Assembly: GCA_947453715.1 (NCBI GenBank)
Contig: CANGHX010000013.1
Location: forward strand, 1 to 32,408
DNA from: Flavobacteriales bacterium
GTDB lineage: Bacteria; Bacteroidota; Bacteroidia; Flavobacteriales_D; Crocinitomicaceae
DNA: 32,408 nt
Reading direction: 5' to 3'
The notes beneath the pieces are model-generated. The model made no database searches and was not told the origin of the DNA. It was given only the letters and a program-made list of their open reading frames with translations. Below, piece by piece: positions 25,840 through 32,408 of this stretch (position 1 is its first letter; the number at the start of each line of letters is the position of its first letter). The position numbers and the translations under genes are program-made.

Positions 25840-26628
25840 ATGAACGTATTAAATATATTTACCTGCATTTTAATCTCAATATTTTTCATTTCTTGTTCTT
25901 CGAATGAAGAAAATACTGAAATTGATACAAATTCGACATATACTCCAATGCAAAATGAGGATGAATATGAAAAATACGTTGCTGAAATCGACATGAATGA
26001 TACATTAATGGAAGTTGGAAGTTTATCATTTACGAAAGAAGATGCATCTGAATTCGAAGTATCTGCTTTTTTAGATGGAAAGAAAAAAATTGTAAAATTA
26101 GTTCAACGTTTTGTCAATGGTCAAACAAAAGAATATGGAACTTCAACATTTTACTTTAAAAAAGGAAAAAAAATTGTTTCAAAAGAACGTTTTGAAGATC
26201 ACTCAAATGTGAAACCAAAATTTGTTGAACGAATTTCATATTACAAAACACCAGAACAAGTAAGTAGTTCAAAATTCCGTGAAGCAAATTTCGAAGAAGA
26301 ATTGGATCAAATGCTTTTTATGAAATGTAAACCTACGAATTGTTCTTCCAAAAATGCAGAAGATGCTTTAAATCAAAGAGGTGATTTCATCACAACATTC
26401 CAAGGTTTTGTTGAAACTGGAAAAGATTTATTTTTAACAGTTGGTGAAAACAAAAAAGATGGATATATCTCTGCGTTAATGGTTCAAGCAATTGATGAAA
26501 ATATCAAGAAATTACAAAACAATGAGATTTTGATGATTGGAAAACAATTGACTGTGAATTTTGAACGTATGACTGATGCTTCAGGATTTCAATTTCAAGT
26601 GTTAACTGGAATAAAGATTTTAGATTAA
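25840..26628 (+). CDS. Lipoprotein of unknown function
   Basis: I do not recognise this 262-aa protein. It has a lipoprotein signal peptide with the lipobox FISC (acylated Cys19), followed by an acidic linker SSNEENTEIDTNS to about residue 45. The rest is a mixed alpha/beta region without a familiar motif; two cysteines lie close together (MKCKPTNCSS, ~164-173) and could form a disulfide. Its promoter overlaps the end of the M23-like gene, so the two may be partly co-transcribed. It converges with ftsE, with a MITE-like element in the intervening gap. Confidence 0.85.
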   Translation: MNVLNIFTCILISIFFISCSSNEENTEIDTNSTYTPMQNEDEYEKYVAEIDMNDTLMEVGSLSFTKEDASEFEVSAFLDGKKKIVKLVQRFVNGQTKEYGTSTFYFKKGKKIVSKERFEDHSNVKPKFVERISYYKTPEQVSSSKFREANFEEELDQMLFMKCKPTNCSSKNAEDALNQRGDFITTFQGFVETGKDLFLTVGENKKDGYISALMVQAIDENIKKLQNNEILMIGKQLTVNFERMTDASGFQFQVLTGIKILD

Positions 26629-26644
26629 ACTGAATCAAAAAAAA

Positions 26645-26829
26645 GGAGCTGTCCAGAAAGAATGAATACAGTTTAAATTTAAACCATATAAGTAATTTAA
26701 GGTATTATAAGTTAACTTATATCTAATTGAATAACAGCTTGTTAATTAAAATTATTTGAAACTTATATGTTCTAATAATCCCTTATATGGTTTATTTAAA
26801 ACAAAGGGACGTCCTTTTCGGACACCCTC
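26645..26829. mobile_element. MITE-like inverted-repeat element between convergent genes
   Basis: The outer ends read GGAGCTGTCCAGAAAG on the left and, on the opposite strand, GAGGGTGTCCGAAAAG on the right. Both resemble the GAGGCTGTCC-type termini of some insertion sequences. Inner arms are nearly identical inverted repeats: 26672-26692 and 26782-26800 share TTTAAAT, a 2-nt indel, then AAACCATATAAG. The middle holds a perfect 16-nt palindrome TATAAGTTAACTTATA (26706-26721). The ~185-nt element has no reading frame for a transposase. No convincing target-site duplication is visible. It could also act as a bidirectional terminator for the convergent flanking genes. Confidence 0.55.
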
Positions 26830-26850
26830 TAACATATAATTATTTCCCTT

Positions 26851-27570
26851 TTATTCTTCTGTAAAATTAAATTGCTCAAACGGATTAAAGCGATTTAAAG
26901 TATTAATTTCTTTTATCTTACCATTCTCAACTCTGGCAACTCTACCTGGATATTTCTCAACCATTGTCATATCGTGAGTAGCCATTAATACTGCTGATTT
27001 TTCTTCCTTTGCAACGGCCAATAATAATCGCATAATTTCCTCAGAAGTTTCAGGATCTAAATTTCCTGTAGGCTCATCTGCTAATATTAATTTTGGCTTA
27101 TTGATTAATGCTCGAGCAATAGAAACTCTTTGTTGCTCTCCACCTGATAACGCATGAGGCATCACATTAATTTTATGTTCAATACCAACTAATTGCAATA
27201 TATCTCTTGAACGAGCCTCCATTAATTTTTTATCTTTCCATCCAGTTGCTCCCATGACGAAAAACAAGTTTTGTAACACTGTTCTGTCCGTTAACAATTG
27301 AAAATCTTGAAAGACAACACCTAACTTTCTACGAAGCATCGGCACTTCTTTCTTTTTTAGGTTACGTAAGTCATATCCACAAACAGTTCCCTCACCTTCT
27401 TTCAAAGGAACTTCACCATAAATTGTTTTTAACAAACTACTTTTCCCGCTTCCTGTTTTTCCAATTAAATAGATAAACTCAGTTTCACCCAATTCAAAGT
27501 CGACTTCGTCTATAACTAAAGCTTCTTTTTGATAGATTTTTGCGTTTTTTATGCGAATAACGTGTTCCAC
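26851..27570 (-). CDS. ftsE: Cell-division ABC transporter ATP-binding protein FtsE
   Basis: Cytoplasmic ATPase that pairs with the membrane protein FtsX and controls septal peptidoglycan hydrolysis in well-studied bacteria. This 239-aa protein has all ABC motifs: Walker [10 protein letters not shown] (37-45), Q-loop Gln88 in VFQDFQLL, signature LSGGEQ (141-146), Walker B LILADEP with Glu166, D-loop GNLD (169-172) and H-loop His199 (MATHD). [18 protein letters not shown] and [18 protein letters not shown] are typical of FtsE. The start codon is GTG (27568-27570); no in-frame ATG is seen just upstream, and the N-terminus fits the family length. ftsX is not in this window. A degenerate LytM protein, the class of protein that FtsEX controls elsewhere, lies 1.1 kb away, which is suggestive only. 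Confidence 0.93.
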   Translation of the reverse strand: MEHVIRIKNAKIYQKEALVIDEVDFELGETEFIYLIGKTGSGKSSLLKTIYGEVPLKEGEGTVCGYDLRNLKKKEVPMLRRKLGVVFQDFQLLTDRTVLQNLFFVMGATGWKDKKLMEARSRDILQLVGIEHKINVMPHALSGGEQQRVSIARALINKPKLILADEPTGNLDPETSEEIMRLLLAVAKEEKSAVLMATHDMTMVEKYPGRVARVENGKIKEINTLNRFNPFEQFNFTEE

Positions 27571-27813
27571 TTCTCTTGTATTTAGTGTAAAGGTGATAAA
27601 AATAGGGATGAGAAGAAAAATTTTACTGAAATAATCTTAACAGATTCACGTTTAAAACTTTTATAACAACTTACAAAAAGCATCATCTTCACTCTTAATT
27701 TTACTTGGTTAAAACCATTTCTTCGAATTTAACTTTGGATAAAATATAAAAGGTTTAATTTTTAGAAATTGAGAATAAAGATAACAAGGTCATATAAGGC
27801 AAATAAATAGTTT

Positions 27814-30800
27814 ATGAACAAATTTTTGGTCATCTTATTTCTGAGTGTAATTACCCAATATTTCGGGCAATCATCAGAGAAATATAATTCTGAATACGCT
27901 ACATTTTACAGGGCGGAAGAACTTTACAATAAAGAACAATTTGGGGCTGCTAGAAATGAATTTAGAAATTTCATTACACACTTTGACAAGAAAAATGATC
28001 CTTTATATGTAAAAGCACTTTATTACGAAGGACTTTCTGCACTTGAATTATTTCACAATGATGCAGTAGATTTATTAATCAGTTTCAATCAAAATTATCC
28101 AGAAAGCATCTATCACAATGCCATATTTTTCCGTTTAGGTAAATATTATTATCAAAAGAAAGATTATTCTGAGGCTCTTATTTGGTTAAATCAGTTGAAT
28201 GTAAAAGATATTGAAGAAGACAATCAATCTGAATTTTACTTCAAAAAAGGTTATGCTAATTTTCAAACGGAACAATTTGGAGAGTCTAAGAAAGCATTTT
28301 TTGAAATCAAAGGTGATAGTTCACAATACGCCTCACCAGCACTTTATTATTATTCACATATTGCTTATCAAGATAAATCGTATCAAACTGCATTAGAAGG
28401 GTTTGTGAAACTACAACATGATGACCGTTACTCAAAAGTCGTGCCTTATTACATTGCTCAAATTTATCACTTACAAGGAAAATACAAAGAAATAACCGAA
28501 TTGGTTCCAAGCTTATTAGACACAACAAATATTGTCAATATTAATGACGTAAACCATATTGTTGGAGATGCATTTTATAGAATTGGAAAATTTGAAGAAT
28601 CAGTTACATTCTTAGAAAAATACAATGAAAAATCGAAAACAACTCGAGAAGATGATTACCAACTTGGATATGCTTATTTTAAAAGTAAAAACTATGAAGA
28701 AGCAATCAAATTCTTTGGTAAAACTACTGAATCGAGAGATAGCTTAAGTCAAGTTGCTTATTATAATATTGGAGAAAGTTATTTAAAATTAAACAAATTA
28801 GCACCTGCTAGAGCATCGTTTAATGAAGCATCAATGATTGCAATAAATCCAAAAATTCAAAAAGATGCGTTGTACAATTATGCTGTATTATCCTACAAAT
28901 TAGATATTAATCCATATGACGAAGCGGTCGAAGCATTACAATTATATTTGAATAAATATCCTGAATCAGAGCGCAAAAATGATATCTATCAATATTTAGT
29001 GAATGTTTATACCACAACAAATAAGTATGGTAAAGCATTACAATCGTTAGATAAATTGGAAAACAAAGACATCCGATTAAAAACAGCTTATCAAATTGTA
29101 GCTTATAATTACGGAATAGAACAATATCAAAAAGGAGAGTATTCTGAAGCTATCAAAACATTTGGTTTAGTTGATAAATATCCTTTAGATCCAACAATTT
29201 CTGCAAATGCAAAATTTTGGGAAGCTGATGCTCAATTTCAATCAAAGAAATTCGATAAAGCGATTCAAGGATATAGAGCGTATATTAACTCTCAAGGTAT
29301 TGTAAATCCGTTTATGAAAGCAGATGCTTACTATAATATTGGGTATGCTTATTATGCAAAGAATGATACTTCTCAAGGAGTTGAAAACTTTAGATTATAC
29401 ACTCAGATGGTAACATCAAGTAACGCCAAAAACAAACGAAAATTAGTAGATGCTTATATGAGAACTGCTGATGGTTATTATATGTTAAGAGAAGACGAGA
29501 ATGCAGCTAAATTTTACCAAGGTGCATATGACTTAAAATCTGGTTTTGAAGATCAAGCATTATACTATTTGGCAAAAACGTATACATACATTAAAGGAAA
29601 AGGAGATTTGAAAATTGCAGCTCTTCAAAATATTATCAATAATTATTCGTCGTCTAAGTATATATTAAATTCAATTAACGAATTAGCAATTACGTATAAA
29701 TACCTGAATAACAATGATCAAGCGTTAAAGTATTATCAATTGATTGTAACAGATTATCCAAATTCAGTTTTAGTAAAAAATGCTCGAATTGAAATTGCTG
29801 ATTTATACTATAAAAAACATGAATTTGCAAAATGTGAAAAGGCATATAAAGAAATATTAGAAGAGTTTGGAACAGAAAGTGAATTTTGTGAAAAAGCTTC
29901 AAAAGGTTTGTATGAATTATATAACGAACTAAAACGAATTGATGATGCAACTATGATTGCAAATAAATATCCGTGCGCTGGTATTTCAAAAGATCAACAA
30001 GAAAGAGATTTGTATTACATGCCAGCAATGAAAGCTTATGGTGATTCAACTAAAACAAATGAAGCGATCGTAGATTTGGAGCGTTATTTAACAACCTATC
30101 CAAATGGAATTTATGCTAACGAGGTAAGAAATCATTTAGCAGATTGTCATTATAGAAACAAAAATTTCGACAAAGCAATCGAAATATATATTCAAACATT
30201 ATCTGAACCAACAAATGGTTACACTGAGCTTGCTGCTATTCGCGTGTCTAAACAATTGTTTAACAATGGGAAATACGCAGAATCAATTCCATATTATGAA
30301 AGATTAGAAAGTATCAGTTCAACTCCTGTAATTATATTCAACTCACGTTTGGGAATGATGAGAAGTTATTTCTTAATCGAGAATTGGAAAAAAGCTGCAG
30401 ATTACTCTAAATTGGTTTTGGAAAGTTTACAATTGAATCCGACAAATCGTTTAGAAGCTGAATATGCAAAAGGAATGTCGAATTATTACCTAGACAATTT
30501 TACAGACGCTAAACCATCATTGGAATGGATCGTGAAAAATACAACTACAGAAAAATGTGCTGAAGCTAAATTTTCTTTAGCTGAAATGTATTACAAACAA
30601 AAAGAATTAGATAAATCTGATGCTGAAGTTCGTGCATTATTGAAAATGAAACCTACTTACAATTATTGGGTAGCGAAGGGATTAATTCTTCAAGCAAAAA
30701 CATTGATGTTGAAAAATGATTTATTTCAAGCAGAACAAACTTTGAAATCTGTAAAAGAACATTATCCTGATCAGGAAGATGGAATTTTGAATGAAGCAAA

Positions 30801-30897
30801 TGAAGTTTGGGAAGAATTAATGCAATTGAAAAACAAACCTAAAAATATTGTTGAACCAGGTAACACTGTTATCGAAGTAAACGAAGGAGGAAATTAA
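27814..30897 (+). CDS. Exported tetratricopeptide-repeat protein (1027 aa)
   Basis: This 1027-aa protein is predicted to be exported (signal peptide ending near residue 19, ITQYFGQ) and consists almost entirely of TPR-type helical pairs. Examples are YATFYRAEELYNKEQFGAAR, FRLGKYYYQKKDYSEALIWL, YNIGESYLKLNKLAPARASF, YNYGIEQYQKGEYSEAIKTF, YNIGYAYYAKNDTSQGVENF, ADLYYKKHEFAKCEKAYKEI and LADCHYRNKNFDKAIEIY. Many repeats have the Tyr/Ala pattern of TPR_6-like units. Such repeats bind proteins or form scaffolds; the location is probably periplasm or the inner face of the outer membrane. Only one base separates its stop from the next ATG, and a strong ribosome site lies inside its last codons, so the pair is translationally coupled. 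The partner is likely the outer-membrane barrel that follows. It is divergent from ftsE; no TAnnTTTG box was found in the 243-bp gap. Confidence 0.92.
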   Translation: MNKFLVILFLSVITQYFGQSSEKYNSEYATFYRAEELYNKEQFGAARNEFRNFITHFDKKNDPLYVKALYYEGLSALELFHNDAVDLLISFNQNYPESIYHNAIFFRLGKYYYQKKDYSEALIWLNQLNVKDIEEDNQSEFYFKKGYANFQTEQFGESKKAFFEIKGDSSQYASPALYYYSHIAYQDKSYQTALEGFVKLQHDDRYSKVVPYYIAQIYHLQGKYKEITELVPSLLDTTNIVNINDVNHIVGDAFYRIGKFEESVTFLEKYNEKSKTTREDDYQLGYAYFKSKNYEEAIKFFGKTTESRDSLSQVAYYNIGESYLKLNKLAPARASFNEASMIAINPKIQKDALYNYAVLSYKLDINPYDEAVEALQLYLNKYPESERKNDIYQYLVNVYTTTNKYGKALQSLDKLENKDIRLKTAYQIVAYNYGIEQYQKGEYSEAIKTFGLVDKYPLDPTISANAKFWEADAQFQSKKFDKAIQGYRAYINSQGIVNPFMKADAYYNIGYAYYAKNDTSQGVENFRLYTQMVTSSNAKNKRKLVDAYMRTADGYYMLREDENAAKFYQGAYDLKSGFEDQALYYLAKTYTYIKGKGDLKIAALQNIINNYSSSKYILNSINELAITYKYLNNNDQALKYYQLIVTDYPNSVLVKNARIEIADLYYKKHEFAKCEKAYKEILEEFGTESEFCEKASKGLYELYNELKRIDDATMIANKYPCAGISKDQQERDLYYMPAMKAYGDSTKTNEAIVDLERYLTTYPNGIYANEVRNHLADCHYRNKNFDKAIEIYIQTLSEPTNGYTELAAIRVSKQLFNNGKYAESIPYYERLESISSTPVIIFNSRLGMMRSYFLIENWKKAADYSKLVLESLQLNPTNRLEAEYAKGMSNYYLDNFTDAKPSLEWIVKNTTTEKCAEAKFSLAEMYYKQKELDKSDAEVRALLKMKPTYNYWVAKGLILQAKTLMLKNDLFQAEQTLKSVKEHYPDQEDGILNEANEVWEELMQLKNKPKNIVEPGNTVIEVNEGGN
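30884..30890 (+). promoter_or_regulatory. Shine-Dalgarno site coupling the TPR and barrel genes
   Basis: AAGGAGG lies 8 nt before the ATG at 30899, inside the last codons of the TPR gene. This is unusually strong for Bacteroidota, whose genes rarely use Shine-Dalgarno pairing, and it decides the start of the downstream gene. Confidence 0.65.
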
Positions 30898-30898
30898 G

Positions 30899-32408
30899 AT
30901 GAGAAAATTAGTTATATATTCTTTAGTCGCTTTTAGTTGGTTGAGTAGTTTTGGACAAAGACAAGGTGATTCAACTGTTATTAATGTAATATCTAAAAGA
31001 ACAATTGAACCAGCATTTCGATTTACTGAAAACCCAAAAATCATTGATTCAATAAAGCCAACACAAGTAATTGAGTATCCATTATTAGTCATTCAGCATC
31101 CTACAAAAATTGTTTTGGATACAATAAAACCAGCTTCAATAAAAATTGTAGATAAATTACCTCAGTTGTATCATTCATATGTCAAATTAGGAATAGGAAG
31201 TAAATTGATGCCTTTAGGTGAAGTTTACTTTGATGGAAATCGTTCTAGGAGATATGCTTATGGTGTTCATGCTAAACATTTAAGTTCATTTGGTGACATC
31301 AAAGGATATGCTCCTGCACAATATGATCGTAATAACTTGAATCTATTTGGAAGTATCAATGAAAAAAATTACACGCTTAAAAGTGATCTACATTTCAACA
31401 GCAAAGGATTTCATTATTATGGTGTTCAAAATGATTCGTTAAATCGCGATAGTATTGCACAACGATTCACAGATCTCGGTGGTGATTTCTTATACAGCTC
31501 ACATAAAAAAGATACTGGTAATTTGAATTACTCAATAGGATTGAATTACAATAATTTCCAAACTAAAAAACCATTAATCGACAGTTTAGCAAAATGGAGA
31601 GCTACAGAAAACTTCATTGGTTTAGCTGGTTCAGCAATTTACAAAACAGAAAAAGAAGTTTATACTGCCGATCTAAATATTCGCTACAATGGTTACAAAT
31701 ACGGAATTTTAGATACTGGTATTTCTAAAATTGATACAGGACTTGTATTGAATAATACGATTATCAATTTAAAACCAACCATTACAACATTCCTTAAAAA
31801 CAATAGATTTAAAGCAAGAGTTGGAGTTGATTTAACCTTGGATGCTCATAAACAAACAAAGTTCTACATTTATCCAATTGCTGAATTAAAATATTCACTT
31901 TTCAATGACATGTTTATCCCATATGTAGGTTTGAAAGGTGGCTTAAAACAAAACACATTTAAATCAGTATCAACTGTGAATGAATTTGTGTTACCAAACA
32001 TTGTAATGAAAAACGAAAACACCGTTATCGATGCATTTTTTGGGATAAAAGGAACATTATCAAAAAGAATCAGTTTTAATGCAAGTGCAAGTTTTGCAAG
32101 TGTAAAAAATAAACTATTATTTGTTACTGATACAATGTATTCACTTCGCAATAAATTCAATGTTGTATTTGATAATGGAAACATTACAACAATTGAGGGG
32201 TCAATTTCTTATCAGTTAGTTGAGAAATTAAAAATTGATGCGATTGGTAGATACTATTCTTATGCTATGACAAAAAACATCTACGCATGGAATTTACCTC
32301 AAGTACAAGTAATCACTAGAGCACATTATAATTTATACGATCATTTTATTTTCAATTTAGATCTAAATTTTGAAGGTGGTAGGTACGGATTAGTTTACGC
32401 AAAAGAGG
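30899..32408 (+). CDS. Outer-membrane beta-barrel protein, 3'-truncated by window end
   Basis: An open frame starts at ATG 30899 and continues without a stop to the last base (503 codons visible). A signal peptide is clear (MRKLVIYSLVAFSWLSSFGQ). A Pro/Ile-rich periplasmic segment follows (~21-95), then many alternating amphipathic strands: YVKLGIGSKLMPLGEVYFDG, YAYGVHAKHLSSFG, LNYSIGLNYNNFQ, YTADLNIRYNGYKYGI, FIPYVGLKGGLKQN and KLKIDAIGRYYSYAM. No TonB plug domain is visible, so it is a barrel of unknown type, perhaps a porin-like or assembly partner of the TPR protein with which it is coupled. The C-terminus lies outside the window. Confidence 0.88.
   Translation, partial: MRKLVIYSLVAFSWLSSFGQRQGDSTVINVISKRTIEPAFRFTENPKIIDSIKPTQVIEYPLLVIQHPTKIVLDTIKPASIKIVDKLPQLYHSYVKLGIGSKLMPLGEVYFDGNRSRRYAYGVHAKHLSSFGDIKGYAPAQYDRNNLNLFGSINEKNYTLKSDLHFNSKGFHYYGVQNDSLNRDSIAQRFTDLGGDFLYSSHKKDTGNLNYSIGLNYNNFQTKKPLIDSLAKWRATENFIGLAGSAIYKTEKEVYTADLNIRYNGYKYGILDTGISKIDTGLVLNNTIINLKPTITTFLKNNRFKARVGVDLTLDAHKQTKFYIYPIAELKYSLFNDMFIPYVGLKGGLKQNTFKSVSTVNEFVLPNIVMKNENTVIDAFFGIKGTLSKRISFNASASFASVKNKLLFVTDTMYSLRNKFNVVFDNGNITTIEGSISYQLVEKLKIDAIGRYYSYAMTKNIYAWNLPQVQVITRAHYNLYDHFIFNLDLNFEGGRYGLVYAKE

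Overview
The window is AT-rich DNA from a member of the Bacteroidota, most likely order Flavobacteriales and possibly a Fluviicola/Crocinitomicaceae-like organism. The evidence is: type IX secretion (T9SS) C-terminal sorting domains of both type A and type B, TonB-dependent receptor architecture, a FISUMP-domain lipoprotein, the long form of lysyl-tRNA synthetase, and promoter boxes of the Bacteroidota form TAnnTTTG. Genus placement is inference. I saw no rRNA, tRNA, CRISPR array, integrase or transposase gene.

Layout. Positions 41-12349 hold three large secreted proteins on the minus strand, each with its own intergenic space. They are a 1147-aa T9SS protein with Ig-like, cohesin-like and dockerin-like modules; a 572-aa beta-helix-like protein; and a 2194-aa mosaic with two propeller-like domains, a metallophosphoesterase and a DUF3616-like domain. 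The last two lack a T9SS sorting domain and instead end in a shared cysteine-flanked, dockerin-like calcium-loop tail.

Positions 12523-20333 hold a compact six-gene minus-strand operon (gaps 5, 25, 15, -1 and 18 nt). In transcription order it encodes: a 280-aa paralogue without a sorting domain, a 372-aa T9SS paralogue, a TonB-dependent receptor, a 443-aa T9SS paralogue, a FISUMP lipoprotein and a small outer-membrane beta-barrel. The three paralogues and the N-terminus of the 1147-aa protein share one uncharacterised domain of about 240 residues. This operon, with the neighbouring cohesin/dockerin-like surface proteins, is the best candidate here for an undescribed cell-surface system.

Positions 20615-32408 are mostly core functions. 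They comprise lysS, a T9SS type B adhesin-like protein, a membrane-anchored degenerate LytM/M23 protein, an unknown lipoprotein, ftsE (GTG start), a 1027-aa TPR protein, and a translationally coupled outer-membrane barrel gene that runs off the window edge. A MITE-like inverted-repeat element lies between the convergent lipoprotein gene and ftsE.

How it works together (inference): most of the window builds the cell envelope. Secreted proteins are exported by Sec and then T9SS, and the operon supplies a TonB-dependent pore together with surface-exposed paralogues that could bind its ligand. No substrate can be named from sequence.
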